From an uncultured Acidobacteriota bacterium (GTDB lineage: Bacteria; Acidobacteriota; Vicinamibacteria; Vicinamibacterales; CAVVIG01): DNA of 64,000 bases. The notes under the pieces are model-generated. The model saw only the letters and a program-made list of their open reading frames with translations, ran no database searches and was not told where the DNA came from. The stretch spans positions 20,661-84,660 of the forward strand of contig CADEDC010000008.1 of NCBI GenBank assembly GCA_902825985.1, in the 5' to 3' direction. Made by a program: the position numbers and the translations under genes. Position 1 is the stretch's first letter, and every line of letters starts with the position of its first letter. Positions 1-10,415 of this stretch are shown here, one piece after another.

Positions 1-956
1 ACTACGGCGTCCGCTATCAGGAGTCGCAGGTCATCATCACGGCCGGTGGCAAGCAGGCGCTGTTCAACACGGCGATGGCGTTGTTCGGGCCTGGCGACGA
101 GGTGCTGCTGCACACCCCGGGCTGGCCGACCCTGAGCGAACAGGTGAAGCTCGCCGAGGCGACGCCGGTGTTCGTGCGGATGCGGGCGGAGGACGGCTGC
201 ACCATCGCCGCGCGGCCGTTTCTCGACGCGCTGACGCCGCGCACCCGCGGCATCGTCCTCAACTCGCCGTGCAATCCCACGGGAGCGATGATCAGCGAAG
301 GCGAGTTGACGCTGCTGGCGCAGGAGGCGGCGCGGCGGGACATCTGGATCGTCATCGACCTCTGTTACGAGAAGCTGATCTTCGCGCCGGTGCCGCACAA
401 CCTGCCGCGGGTGCTGGAAACGCACTGTCCCGGGCTCGGCGTCATCTGCGGGTCGGCGTCGAAGGCGTACGCGATGACCGGTTGGCGCTGCGGCTGGACG
501 ATTGCCCCCGCCGATGTGGTCGCCGCCGAGAGTGCGCTGCAGAGCCACGCGACCTCGAACGTGGCCTCGATCACGCAGGCGGCAGCGCTCGAGGCGCTCA
601 CCGGGTCGCAGCAGCCGGTGGCCGAGATGCGCGATGAGTATCAGCGCCGTCGCGATGCGGTGCACGGGTGGTTGACGAAGGACGGCTATTTCTCGGCCGA
701 GTTGCCGCCCGCCACGTTTTACTTGTGGCTCGACGTCTCACGGCTGCTCTCGGCCGAGGGATTGCGGACGTCCAACGACGTCGCGCGAGTGCTGCTCGAC
801 GAGGTGCGGGTCGCGGTGACGCCGGGGGAGGCCTTCGACGCGCCCGGGTTCGTCCGCATCTCGTTTGCCGCCTCGCTCGACATCCTGCGGGAGGGCAGCG
901 ATCGGCTGGTTGCCTTTGCCCGCCAGCGGCTGACACCGCCGGTCGTAAGCCGCTGA
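1..956 (+). CDS. PLP-dependent aminotransferase class I/II, 5' end cut by the window
   Basis: The reading frame is open from base 3, so the gene starts outside the window; about 318 residues are visible. It is a fold-type I pyridoxal-phosphate aminotransferase of the aspartate/aromatic group. Visible landmarks are the ITAGGKQALFN helix, the NSPCNPTG substrate/PLP motif, the aspartate in VIDLCYEKL, and the PLP lysine in SASKAYAMTGWRCGW followed by the conserved Arg-Cys-Gly. The C-terminal small domain ends normally (VRISFAAS, then a short tail). The gene lies 18 bp upstream of the CoA-binding protein gene on the same strand, so the two may be cotranscribed. The amino donor and acceptor cannot be read from the sequence; aspartate or an aromatic amino acid is most likely from the family. 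Function class is sure, substrate is not. Confidence 0.9.
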   Translation, partial: YGVRYQESQVIITAGGKQALFNTAMALFGPGDEVLLHTPGWPTLSEQVKLAEATPVFVRMRAEDGCTIAARPFLDALTPRTRGIVLNSPCNPTGAMISEGELTLLAQEAARRDIWIVIDLCYEKLIFAPVPHNLPRVLETHCPGLGVICGSASKAYAMTGWRCGWTIAPADVVAAESALQSHATSNVASITQAAALEALTGSQQPVAEMRDEYQRRRDAVHGWLTKDGYFSAELPPATFYLWLDVSRLLSAEGLRTSNDVARVLLDEVRVAVTPGEAFDAPGFVRISFAASLDILREGSDRLVAFARQRLTPPVVSR

Positions 957-974
957 ACCGGGTGGGAGAGTGAC

Positions 975-1346
975 ATGGCGAAGACCGTCGCGGTGATCGG
1001 CGCGTCGAACAACCGCGAGAAGTTCGGCAATCGTGCGGTGCGCGCCTATCGCGCCCAGGGTTACACGGTAGTGCCGATTCATCCGTCGGAACGCGAAATC
1101 GAGGGACTCCCGGCGTTCAAGTCGGTGCTCGACGTGCCCGGCACGATCGATCTGGCGTCGTTCTACGTGCCGCCGGAGATTGGCGAGCAGGTCATCGAAG
1201 AGGTCGTCGCCAAGGCGATCCCGGAAGTCTGGCTGAATCCCGGCGCCGACAGCGACGCGCTCATCGAGAAGACCCGGGCGCTCGGCCTCAGGCCGATCGT
1301 CGCCTGCAGCATCGTCAGTCTGGGCATGAATCCCTATCGATTGTGA
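975..1346 (+). CDS. CoA-binding domain protein (YccU-like)
   Basis: A 123-residue single-domain Rossmann-like protein of the CoA_binding_2 family. The N-terminal VAVIGASNNREKFGN segment is the nucleotide/CoA-binding glycine loop. Later conserved stretches are VVPIHPSEREIEG, YVPPEIGEQVIEE and EVWLNPGADSD, followed by a cysteine in IVACSIV. Length matches the family (about 120-140 residues). The ATG is preceded by GGGAGAGTGAC, giving a good ribosome-binding site about 7 nt away. Family members bind CoA and resemble the N-terminal domain of succinyl-CoA synthetase alpha, but no reaction is established for most of them. The role here is unknown; the aminotransferase directly upstream may share its transcript. 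Confidence 0.85.
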   Translation: MAKTVAVIGASNNREKFGNRAVRAYRAQGYTVVPIHPSEREIEGLPAFKSVLDVPGTIDLASFYVPPEIGEQVIEEVVAKAIPEVWLNPGADSDALIEKTRALGLRPIVACSIVSLGMNPYRL

Positions 1347-1416
1347 GTCCCGCGGCGATCGGACTCCCTTCGTCCGCATCACTGTCTACAGATGGCGGCC
1401 GGCTCACGGAGCGTGA

Positions 1417-1647
1417 ATGACGACGATCAGACTGCGCCCGAACGGCCCGCTCGTCATCGACGGCGATGATGTGACGGTAGTCGACTGGAACGGCGCGGCA
1501 TACCCGATCACGCGCCGCCCCGTGGCGCTGTGCCGGTGCGGGGCGTCGGCGACCAAGCCGTTCTGCGACGGTTCGCACCGTCGGGTTGGCTTCAGCGCGC
1601 CGGAAGAAGCCGTCGAGTCGAGAAAGGACACCGGGCCGGACGCCTAG
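1417..1647 (+). CDS. CDGSH-type iron-sulfur protein
   Basis: A 76-residue soluble protein with one complete CDGSH motif: Cys39, Cys41, Cys50 and His54 in the pattern C-x-C-x2-S-x3-P-x-C-D-G-S-H (CRCGASATKPFCDGSH). This motif binds a 2Fe-2S cluster through three Cys and one His, as in mitoNEET-like proteins. There is no membrane segment, so it should be cytoplasmic, possibly a redox or cluster-transfer protein. The start ATG has GGAG five bases upstream. It follows the CoA-binding gene by 70 bp on the same strand. The next 115 bp (1648-1762), before the convergent amidohydrolase, holds no gene I can support. Confidence 0.85.
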   Translation: MTTIRLRPNGPLVIDGDDVTVVDWNGAAYPITRRPVALCRCGASATKPFCDGSHRRVGFSAPEEAVESRKDTGPDA

Positions 1648-1762
1648 CCGTGCCCCGGATGCGCGTCGGTCGTCGGGTCGGATTGGCGCACGCGATTCTC
1701 GGCGGCTCGCCGGCGGCGGACCTCGCCGGGGACGCGCACAGCCATGAGTTCCATCGCTTCGG

Positions 1763-3037
1763 TCACCGCGCGATGCGGTTACCCGCGATGTAGACGGCGT
1801 CGATCTGGCGGATGTTGCTGATGTCGGTGAGCGGATCGGCATTGAGGACCACGAAGTCAGCCCACTTGTTCGCTTCGAGGGTGCCGAGTTCGCGGTCGAT
1901 CTGCTGACACCTGGCCGCATCCCGCGTCGCCGACGTCAGCGCCTGCTTCGGCGTCAGGCCGGCCTTGACCATCATCTCGAGCTCCATCAGCTCGAAGTAG
2001 CCTTGGAAGCGGCCGGCCGGGCCGGTGTCGGTACCCATCGCGATGGTGACGCCCCCCTCGTGCAGCTTCTTGAGGTTGCGGCTCGCCACCTCGAGCGCCG
2101 CGCGGTAGCGCGCCGCACTCTGGCTCGCCTTGACCTTCGCCTGGGCCGCCGGATCCTTGATGTCGGCCACCCACTTGGGATCGGCGTGCCGGCTGAAGAG
2201 CGGATCGGAGAAGAAGGCCGGGGTGCTGTCGTAGACGAACGTCGATACCTCGCGCATCAGCGTCGGTACCAGGCAGACGTTGCGCGACTTCATCTGATCG
2301 ATCAGCGCTGTGTCGACATCGACATCGCGGACGCTGTGCGCGATCAGGTCGGCGCCGGCGGCCAGCACGGCCTTCGCGTCCGCCAGATAGAACAGGTGGA
2401 CCTCGGTCCGCAGGCCGCGTTTGTGCGACTCGTCGATGACGGCCTTGTAGACGTCCGGCGCCAACTTCGGCGTGGTCCCGAGGTTGTCGTCGACGCGGAT
2501 CTTGATGACGTTCGCCTTCATCTCGGCGTTCCGCGCCACCAGCTGGCGGGCCTCGTCGGCCGTCTTCGGGTTCAGGACCGGCCCGGCCACGAAGACCCGG
2601 GCGCGGTTCAAGGCTGGCGTGTTCTGGGCGTCGCGCGCCGCAAACGCGTCCGGCTTCTCGTCGCCGAGGCTGTAGACCGTGGTCACGCCGTAGGCTGCGT
2701 AGGTCGCCAGGTCGCGCGCCGTGTTGTTGACATGGCCGTGCGCGTTGATCAGGCCGGGAATGACCGTCTTGCCGGCGAGGCTGGTTCGCTCGGCACCCGC
2801 CGGTATGGTTACCGCTGCCGCGGCGCCGGCCGCGACGATCCGGCCGTCGCGGACGAGAATGGTGGCGTTGTCAACCGGGGCGCGATCGGTGCCGTCGAAC
2901 AGCCGCATGCCGGTGAAGGCACGGACGGCCGGCGACTGGGCCGCCGGTTCGACTGACGCCACGACGAGCGCCGTGGCGAGGACCACGGCTGCGGCCGATG
3001 CCGAGACGAAGCCAGACGGGAAGTTCAGGAGTTTCAT
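1763..3037 (-). CDS. Exported amidohydrolase family protein
   Basis: A 424-residue metal-dependent amidohydrolase (imidazolonepropionase/prolidase-like subgroup). I start it at the ATG whose product begins MKLLNFPSGF, because it is followed at once by a signal peptide (hydrophobic ASAAAVVLATALVVASV, then AQS). Upstream in-frame codons lie in the oppositely oriented transporter gene. The TIM-barrel metal site is visible as NAHGHVN near the N-terminus, a HLFYL/HSVRDVD segment in the middle and MGTDTGPAG near residue 345. The N- and C-terminal beta-sandwich parts (ILVRDGRIVAAG, ADFVVLNADPL) are complete. The first metal motif reads HGHVN rather than the usual HxH followed by a hydrophobic residue, still with both histidines. 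It probably acts in the periplasm on a cyclic amide or dipeptide; the substrate is unknown. Its start is 18 bp from the divergent MFS gene. Confidence 0.85.
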   Translation of the reverse strand: MKLLNFPSGFVSASAAAVVLATALVVASVEPAAQSPAVRAFTGMRLFDGTDRAPVDNATILVRDGRIVAAGAAAAVTIPAGAERTSLAGKTVIPGLINAHGHVNNTARDLATYAAYGVTTVYSLGDEKPDAFAARDAQNTPALNRARVFVAGPVLNPKTADEARQLVARNAEMKANVIKIRVDDNLGTTPKLAPDVYKAVIDESHKRGLRTEVHLFYLADAKAVLAAGADLIAHSVRDVDVDTALIDQMKSRNVCLVPTLMREVSTFVYDSTPAFFSDPLFSRHADPKWVADIKDPAAQAKVKASQSAARYRAALEVASRNLKKLHEGGVTIAMGTDTGPAGRFQGYFELMELEMMVKAGLTPKQALTSATRDAARCQQIDRELGTLEANKWADFVVLNADPLTDISNIRQIDAVYIAGNRIAR

Positions 3038-3055
3038 GCGCCACAATATAGCCGA

Positions 3056-4258
3056 ATGACCCCTCCGCCTGTGTGGCCCGTCGTCCTGGCCGGGTTCACC
3101 GCCTTCATCAACCTGTACGCCACTCAGCCGTTGCTGCCGTTGCTGACGCAGGTGTTCGATTCGACCCCGTTCGGCGTCAGCCTGACGATCACGGTGAGCA
3201 CGCTGGCCGTCGCCATCGCGGCGCCGGTGGTCGGCCGGCTGGCCGATCGCATCGGCAAGCGACGGGTCATCGTCGGATCGTCGGCGCTGCTCGCCCTGGC
3301 CACCGCGCTGGCCGCCACGTCGCAGAGCCTGTCGCAATTGCTCGGGTGGCGGCTGCTGCAAGGGCTGCTGACCCCGGGGGTATTCGCGGTCACGATCGCC
3401 TACATCCACGAGCGCTGGCCGGCATCGCACACCGGCCGCGCCACCGGGGCGTACGTCAGCGGCACGGTCACCGGCGGTTTCAGTGGCCGGGCGGCCGCCG
3501 GCATGGTCGCCGAACGGGTCGGATGGCAGGCTGCCTTCCTGACCCTGGCAGGGATGATCGCGCTGACCGCGCTCGCGCTCCGGATCTGGCTGCCGTCGGA
3601 GTCACCGCGCCCGGCTCGGCATCCGGCGGCGTCCGGCGGGTCGTGGCGGCGTCTGCTTGCCAACCGGCAGTTGCAGGCCACCAACGCCATCGGGTTCTGT
3701 GTCCTGTTCACGCAGGTGGCAATCTTCACCTACGTGACGTTTCACCTGGCGAAGCCGCCGTTCAGCCTGTCGACCTCGGCGCTGGCCTGGATCTTCGTCG
3801 TCTACCTGTTCGGCGCGACGGTGACGCCGTTTGCCGGCGGCTGGAGCGACCGCTTCGGCCACCGCACCGCGCTCGGCGGCGGTACTGCGCTCGGCATTCT
3901 CGGAGCGCTGCTGACCCTGTTCCCGGCGCTGGCGGCAATCGCGGTGGGGCTGGCCTTCGTCGCCACCGGCGTGTTCATCGCCCACGCCACGGCCAGCAGC
4001 TACATCGGCGCCGTCACCCGCGAGGACCGCGGGCTGGCGGTCGGCCTGTATTCGACCTGCTACTACGTCGGCGGCAGCGTCGGCGCGGCGTTGCCGGCGC
4101 TGCTCCCGCAGTCGGGCAACTGGACTGCGACCGTGTGCCTGGTGATGGTCGTCCAGGCTGCCACGTTCGTGCTGGCCTGGCGCTTCTGGGCGCCGGGTCG
4201 GCCGATCGCGGTGCGGCGTGCCGCCGCCGAGCTGCCGCTGACTGGGGCCGGCGGGTAG
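3056..4258 (+). CDS. MFS transporter, YnfM-like drug/sugar efflux type
   Basis: A 400-residue major facilitator superfamily protein with about 12 membrane segments. The loop between segments 2 and 3 carries the MFS signature GRLADRIGKRRVI, and a second copy, GGWSDRFGHRTALG, sits between segments 8 and 9 as expected from the internal duplication. The N-terminus (YATQPLLPLLTQVFD) and the loop spacing resemble YnfM and related inner-membrane efflux proteins. The substrate cannot be deduced. It is divergent from the exported amidohydrolase with only 18 bp between start codons, so any promoter must overlap coding sequence on one side. It ends 7 bp before the convergent ftsH stop. Confidence 0.85.
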   Translation: MTPPPVWPVVLAGFTAFINLYATQPLLPLLTQVFDSTPFGVSLTITVSTLAVAIAAPVVGRLADRIGKRRVIVGSSALLALATALAATSQSLSQLLGWRLLQGLLTPGVFAVTIAYIHERWPASHTGRATGAYVSGTVTGGFSGRAAAGMVAERVGWQAAFLTLAGMIALTALALRIWLPSESPRPARHPAASGGSWRRLLANRQLQATNAIGFCVLFTQVAIFTYVTFHLAKPPFSLSTSALAWIFVVYLFGATVTPFAGGWSDRFGHRTALGGGTALGILGALLTLFPALAAIAVGLAFVATGVFIAHATASSYIGAVTREDRGLAVGLYSTCYYVGGSVGAALPALLPQSGNWTATVCLVMVVQAATFVLAWRFWAPGRPIAVRRAAAELPLTGAGG

Positions 4259-4265
4259 GCGCGGC

Positions 4266-6191
<1,926 letters not shown>

Positions 6192-6209
6192 GGATACCTG
6201 TGCGATCCA

Positions 6210-8831
6210 TTATGCGCTCACCGACTCGCGCTTTTCGAACGAGAGCCCGTCCGGGCCGGCGGTGACGACGATGGTGTCGCCCTCCCCGAAGTCGCCCTCC
6301 AGCACCCGCAGGGCCAGCGGGTCGAGCACCCGCCGCTGAATCGTCCGCTTCAGCGGTCGAGCGCCGTAAATCGGATCGTAGCCCTCCTGGACCAGGCGGG
6401 TCTTGGCTTCGTCGCTGAGCCGGACGCGGATCTTCCGCTCGTCCAGCCGCTTGAGGAGCCCGGCGATCTGGATGTCGATGATCGATTTCAGGTCCTCACG
6501 CGTGAGCGCGTGGAAGAAGATGATTTCGTCGATCCGGTTCAGGAACTCCGGCCGGAACTCTGCCCGGAGGACGTCCATGACCTGGCGACGGGTGCCCTCG
6601 TCGAGCCGCCCACTGGCACCCTCGGACTGCACCGCCTTCTCGGCAATGAACTGACTCCCCATGTTCGAGGTCATGATGACGACCGTGTTCTTGAAGTCCA
6701 CGGTCCGCCCCTTGCCATCGGTCAGGCGCCCGTCATCCAGCAGCTGCAGCAGCACGTTCAGCACCTCGGGATGTGCCTTCTCGATCTCGTCCAGGAGCAC
6801 CACGGCGTACGGGCGCCGCCTGACCGCCTCGGTCAACTGACCGGCCTCTTCGTAGCCGACGTATCCGGGCGGCGCGCCGATCATGCGTGACACCGTGTGC
6901 TTCTCCTGGTACTCGGACATGTCGACCCGCACCATGGCCTGTTCGTCGTCGAACAGGAACTCGGCCAGGGCCCGCGCGAGTTCGGTCTTGCCGACCCCGG
7001 TGGGACCGAGGAACAGGAAGCTGCCAAGCGGTCGATTCGGATCCTGCAGCCCGGCACGGGCCCGCCGGATGGCATTGGCGACCGCGACGATGGCCTCGTC
7101 CTGACCGACCACCCGATGGTGCAGACGCTCCTCCATGTGAATGAGCTTCTGCACTTCGCCTTCCATCAGGCGGCTGACCGGGATGTGGGTCCACTTGCTG
7201 ACCACATCCGCGATGTCCTCCTCGTCGACCTCCTGCTTCAGCATGCGGCCGCCCTGCTGAGCCTCGGCCAGGCTGGCCTCGGCTTCGCGAATCTCACGCT
7301 CGAGCTGCGGCACCCGGCCGTACTGCAGTTCGGATGCCTTCTGGTAGTCGCCGGCGCGTTGCGCCCGCTCGATGTCACCCTTGACGGCTTCGAGCTGCTC
7401 CTGGACCCGCGCCACGCGCTGGATGGTGTCCTTCTCCTGCTGCCAGTGGGCATCGAGACGGCCGGACTCCTCCTTCAGGTCGGCCAGCTCCTTCTCGAGC
7501 TTGGCGAGCCGCTCCTGCGACGCCTTGTCCTTCTCCTTGCGCAGCGCCTCACGCTCGATCTCGAGCTGCATGATGCGCCGCCGGATCTCGTCGATCTCCG
7601 CCGGCATCGAGTCGATCTCCATGCGCAGTTTCGAGGCCGCCTCGTCGACGAGATCGATCGCCTTGTCCGGCAGGAAGCGGTCGGCGATGTAGCGGTGCGA
7701 CAGCACGGCGGCGGCGACGAGCGCCGAATCCTTCAGATTGACCTTGTGGTGAATCTGATAGCGCTCGCGCAGACCGCGCAGGATGCTGATGGTGTCTTCG
7801 ACGGTCGGCTCGTCGACGAGTACCGTCTGGAAGCGGCGCTCGAGCGCCGCATCCTTCTCGATGTACTTGCGGTATTCGTCGAGAGTCGTGGCGCCCACCG
7901 TGTGCAGCTCGCCGCGCGCCAGCATCGGCTTCAGCATGTTCGAGGCGTCCATCGAGCCTTCGGCCGCGCCCGCGCCGACCACCGTGTGCAGTTCGTCGAT
8001 GAAGAGGATGATCGTCCCCGCCGAATCGGCGATCTCCTTCAGCACTGCCTTGAGCCGTTCCTCGAACTCACCGCGATACTTGGCACCGGCGACCAGCGCG
8101 CCCATGTCGAGCGCGATGATCTTCTTGTTCTTCAACCCCTCGGGGACGTCGCCGCGGATGATGCGTCCCGCCAGCCCTTCGACAATCGCCGTCTTGCCGA
8201 CGCCCGGTTCGCCGATGAGGACCGGATTGTTCTTCGTCCGGCGCGACAGCACCTGGATGACGCGCCGGATCTCCTCGTCGCGGCCGATCACCGGATCGAG
8301 CTTGCCCTTGCGCGCCAGATCGGTGAGGTCGCGGCCGTAGCGCTCGAGTGACTGATACGTGCTCTCGGGATTCTGGCTGGTGACGCGCTGCGTCCCGCGG
8401 ATGCTCGTCAGGGCGGCGAAAATCGCGTCGCGCGTCAGGCCGCGGCCGGTCAGCAGGCTGGCCGACGGCGAGCGGCCGGTCTCGGAGGCGATTGCCACGA
8501 ACAGATGTTCCGTGCTGACGTACTCGTCCTTCAGGCGGTCGGCTTCGGCCTGCGCGAGGTCGGTCACCAGCTTGAGGCGCGGCGCGAGCCCGGGCTGCGC
8601 GCCGCCGTACGCGGACGGCAGCTTCGTGAGCAGATCGCGCGCCGCGCGTGCCAGCTGCACCGGATCCGCGCCCATCTTGCGCAGGACCTCGGGAACGATG
8701 CCGTCGCGCTGTTCGACCAGGGCGACGAGGAGGTGCTCGGGTTCGATTCCGGCATGGCTCGCCTGCTCGGCGAGCTGCTGCGCCGCGAGCACGGCCTCCT
8801 GAGCTTTCTCGGTGTACTTGTTGATGTTCAT
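6210..8831 (-). CDS. clpB: ATP-dependent disaggregase chaperone ClpB
   Basis: An 873-residue Hsp100 ring ATPase that, with DnaK/DnaJ, pulls apart protein aggregates in the cytoplasm. I start at the ATG giving [14 protein letters not shown], the conserved ClpB N-terminus; an upstream in-frame ATG would add 28 unconserved residues lying in an intercistronic hairpin region. Visible parts: two N-domain repeats (1-145), NBD1 with Walker A GEPGVGKT and Walker [11 protein letters not shown], a long coiled-coil middle domain rich in Glu/Lys/Arg (about 410-520), NBD2 with Walker A GPTGVGKT and sensor AR-finger region, and a complete C-terminal domain. It lies between dnaJ and ftsH in one orientation. 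A coupled heat-shock role under HspR is known in Actinobacteria; here it is inferred from the operon. Confidence 0.97.
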   Translation of the reverse strand: MNINKYTEKAQEAVLAAQQLAEQASHAGIEPEHLLVALVEQRDGIVPEVLRKMGADPVQLARAARDLLTKLPSAYGGAQPGLAPRLKLVTDLAQAEADRLKDEYVSTEHLFVAIASETGRSPSASLLTGRGLTRDAIFAALTSIRGTQRVTSQNPESTYQSLERYGRDLTDLARKGKLDPVIGRDEEIRRVIQVLSRRTKNNPVLIGEPGVGKTAIVEGLAGRIIRGDVPEGLKNKKIIALDMGALVAGAKYRGEFEERLKAVLKEIADSAGTIILFIDELHTVVGAGAAEGSMDASNMLKPMLARGELHTVGATTLDEYRKYIEKDAALERRFQTVLVDEPTVEDTISILRGLRERYQIHHKVNLKDSALVAAAVLSHRYIADRFLPDKAIDLVDEAASKLRMEIDSMPAEIDEIRRRIMQLEIEREALRKEKDKASQERLAKLEKELADLKEESGRLDAHWQQEKDTIQRVARVQEQLEAVKGDIERAQRAGDYQKASELQYGRVPQLEREIREAEASLAEAQQGGRMLKQEVDEEDIADVVSKWTHIPVSRLMEGEVQKLIHMEERLHHRVVGQDEAIVAVANAIRRARAGLQDPNRPLGSFLFLGPTGVGKTELARALAEFLFDDEQAMVRVDMSEYQEKHTVSRMIGAPPGYVGYEEAGQLTEAVRRRPYAVVLLDEIEKAHPEVLNVLLQLLDDGRLTDGKGRTVDFKNTVVIMTSNMGSQFIAEKAVQSEGASGRLDEGTRRQVMDVLRAEFRPEFLNRIDEIIFFHALTREDLKSIIDIQIAGLLKRLDERKIRVRLSDEAKTRLVQEGYDPIYGARPLKRTIQRRVLDPLALRVLEGDFGEGDTIVVTAGPDGLSFEKRESVSA

Positions 8832-8859
8832 AACGCCTGCTTTCCCAACCATCCTGCAG

Positions 8860-8878
8860 CGGCCGGTCGCGCCGGCCG
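8860..8878 (-). other. Intercistronic hairpin 1 between dnaJ and clpB
   Basis: CGGCCGG and CCGGCCG (8860-8866 and 8872-8878) form a perfect 7-bp stem with a 5-nt loop, about 30 nt upstream of the clpB start on the minus strand. There is no U-tract, so it is not a classic terminator. It may stabilise or process the mRNA. Seen directly; function is inference. Confidence 0.45.
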
Positions 8879-8901
8879 TCTGGCCCCCTCGCGACGGCGC
8901 T

Positions 8902-8931
8902 GCCGCCGCGGACATGCCGCGCCGCGGCGGC
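8902..8931 (-). other. Intercistronic hairpin 2, just after the dnaJ stop
   Basis: GCCGCCGCGG (8902-8911) and its exact complement CCGCGGCGGC (8922-8931) give a perfect 10-bp GC stem with a 10-nt loop, starting 2 nt after the dnaJ stop codon on the minus strand. No U-run follows, so it may act as a partial terminator, an mRNA 3'-end stabiliser or a processing site that sets the dnaJ:clpB ratio. Seen directly; role inferred. Confidence 0.5.
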
Positions 8932-8933
8932 CC

Positions 8934-9950
8934 CTACGACGATGCGTGGCTGGCCTTCGCATCGGCTTCGAGCTGACGCAGGGCTTCGAAATGCGTCCGC
9001 TCGGCGGCGGTGAGCGACCGGGGCAGCTGCACCTCGACGGTCGCATACAGATCGCCGGTCTCGCCCGGTTTGCCGACCACCGGCATTCCGTGACCCTTCA
9101 GACGGAACACCTGCGCGTTCTGCGTCGTCGGCGGTATCCGGAGGCGAAGCACCTTGCCGGCCAGCGTCGCCACGGCGGTTTCGCCGCCGAGGACGGCGGT
9201 GGTGAGCGGGACCGGCGCGCGAGTGTACAGGTCGTGGCCCTTCCGCTCGAACACCGGATGTGGCATCAGCCGGATGCGGAGATACAAATCCCCGGCCGGC
9301 GCACCGCCGCTGCCGCGCTCGCCCTCGCCGGCGACGCGCAGGCGCGACCCGTCGCCGACGCCTGCCGGGATGCGAACGTCCACCGTCCGTGCCTGCCCGT
9401 CGTACTTGAGCGCCAGCGTGCGCTGGACCCCATGCCACGCGTCTGCCAGCGACAGCGGCAGCTCGTGCTCGACGTCACGGCCCTGGCGTGCGACCCGGCC
9501 GCGGCCGCGGCCACGCCGACGGCTGTCGTCGGCGCCGGCGTCGCCGCCCGTGGTGCCGCCGAAGAACGTGTGGAAGAAGTCCGAGAAGGGGTCGGCGTTG
9601 CCGAACATCTCCCGCATCTCGTCTTCGGTCATCGTCCGGAAGCCACCCGGGCCACCGCGGCCACCCGGATTGACGTGCCAGCCGGCGCCGCCGGCACCCG
9701 GCGGCGGTGCGCCGCCCTGTTCGTACATCCGCCAGTTCGCGCCGAGCTCGTCGTACTTCTTGCGCGTCGCGGCGTCGCCGAGCACCTCGTAGGCTTCGTT
9801 GATTTCCTTGAAGCGCGACTCGGCGGCCTTGTCGCCCGGGTTGACGTCCGGGTGGTGCTTCCGGGCCAGCTTCCGGTAGGCCTGCTTGAGTTCCTTCTCG
9901 GTGGCGGTCTTCGGCACGCCGAGGGTGGCGTAGTAATCCTTGAAGTCCAT
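8934..9950 (-). CDS. DnaJ/CbpA-type co-chaperone without zinc fingers
   Basis: A 338-residue Hsp40 of the class lacking the Cys-rich zinc region (CbpA/DnaJ2-like). It contains an N-terminal J domain (1-70) with the HPD motif in KHHPDVNPG that stimulates the DnaK ATPase, then a Gly/Phe-rich linker (about 75-140, with GGAPPPGAGGAGW and GGTTGGDAGAD), and two C-terminal beta-sandwich client-binding domains (PLSLADAWHG..., PVPLTTAVLGGETA...). It begins 9 bp after the hspR stop and is followed by clpB, so it looks like the co-chaperone member of the heat-shock operon. No dnaK or grpE is in the window. In Streptomyces HspR sits with dnaK-grpE-dnaJ, so this is a reduced variant. The family is certain; whether it should be named dnaJ or cbpA is not. 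Confidence 0.92.
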   Translation of the reverse strand: MDFKDYYATLGVPKTATEKELKQAYRKLARKHHPDVNPGDKAAESRFKEINEAYEVLGDAATRKKYDELGANWRMYEQGGAPPPGAGGAGWHVNPGGRGGPGGFRTMTEDEMREMFGNADPFSDFFHTFFGGTTGGDAGADDSRRRGRGRGRVARQGRDVEHELPLSLADAWHGVQRTLALKYDGQARTVDVRIPAGVGDGSRLRVAGEGERGSGGAPAGDLYLRIRLMPHPVFERKGHDLYTRAPVPLTTAVLGGETAVATLAGKVLRLRIPPTTQNAQVFRLKGHGMPVVGKPGETGDLYATVEVQLPRSLTAAERTHFEALRQLEADAKASHASS

Positions 9951-9959
9951 GGTGACGCC

Positions 9960-10304
9960 CTAATCGAGACCGAGCACGCGCATCAGTTCGGTGATCTCCT
10001 GCGAGAGACGTCTCGTGTCGCGAGCCGAGAGCGGCTCATCCGACATGAGTGGGCGCATGCGCTGCACGATTTCGGCGATGGAGAGCAGCCGCTGCACACC
10101 CGCAAGGTTGATTCCGGCATCGTCGACCAGGCGCTTGATGACACGAAGTCGCTCGAGCTCGTCGCGGGTGTAGAGGCGCATGCTGCCGACCGTCCGGGTC
10201 GGTTGCACCAATCCCAGACGCTCGTACTTGCGCAGTGTCTGCGGATGCATGCCGAGCATCCGGGCCGCCACGCTGATGAAGTAGATGTCGTCCTGGAGCG
10301 CCAT
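9960..10304 (-). CDS. hspR: MerR-family heat-shock repressor HspR
   Basis: A 114-residue DNA-binding protein. The N-terminal winged-helix MerR domain reads YFISVAARMLGMHPQTLRKY with the next helices ERLGLVQPTR and RLYTRDELERLRVIKRL, very characteristic of HspR. The short C-terminal part (INLAGVQRLLSIAEIVQRM) is the dimerisation coil; there is no metal- or drug-binding domain. Known HspR proteins bind the HAIR repeat (CTTGAGT-N7-ACTCAAG) and use DnaK as co-repressor, so titration of DnaK at high temperature derepresses the targets. It is the first gene of hspR-dnaJ-clpB-ftsH, and a HAIR-like site overlaps the promoter 30-50 bp upstream of its start, consistent with autorepression. Confidence 0.93.
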   Translation of the reverse strand: MALQDDIYFISVAARMLGMHPQTLRKYERLGLVQPTRTVGSMRLYTRDELERLRVIKRLVDDAGINLAGVQRLLSIAEIVQRMRPLMSDEPLSARDTRRLSQEITELMRVLGLD

Positions 10305-10323
10305 GGTACCTTGCGTCGAAACA

Positions 10324-10352
10324 AGTATGGGCCTTGATACGGGTCATGTCAA
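10324..10352 (-). promoter_or_regulatory. Sigma70-like promoter of the hspR operon
   Basis: On the minus strand, TTGACA (10352-10347) is followed by a 17-nt spacer and CATACT (10329-10324). The -35 is perfect and the -10 matches TATAAT at 4 of 6 positions. Transcription would start near 10317, leaving a leader of about 13 nt that contains AGG eight bases before the hspR ATG. Read directly from the sequence; activity is inferred. Confidence 0.75.
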
Positions 10353-10353
10353 T
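10333..10353. promoter_or_regulatory. HAIR-like operator (HspR binding site)
   Basis: The site reads CTTGATA, seven bases, TGTCAAT. The dyad cores TTGA and TCAA are spaced exactly as in the HspR consensus CTTGAGT-N7-ACTCAAG, with 9 of 14 arm positions matching. It covers the -35 box and most of the spacer of the hspR promoter, the position expected for a repressor. The divergent TerC gene starts about 60 bp away, so it might also be affected. Match is seen; HspR binding is inferred. Confidence 0.7.
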
Positions 10354-10415
10354 ATTTGTGGGGCATACTGTGGGCGTGATCCCGTCGTCTGGCCGCCTCG
10401 TCCATCTGGAGTCAT

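Noticed and set aside
10305..10415. A manganese riboswitch (yybP-ykoY) before the TerC-like gene
   Set aside because: The gap is only 111 bp, is mostly taken up by the hspR promoter and operator, and I see none of the expected paired loops.
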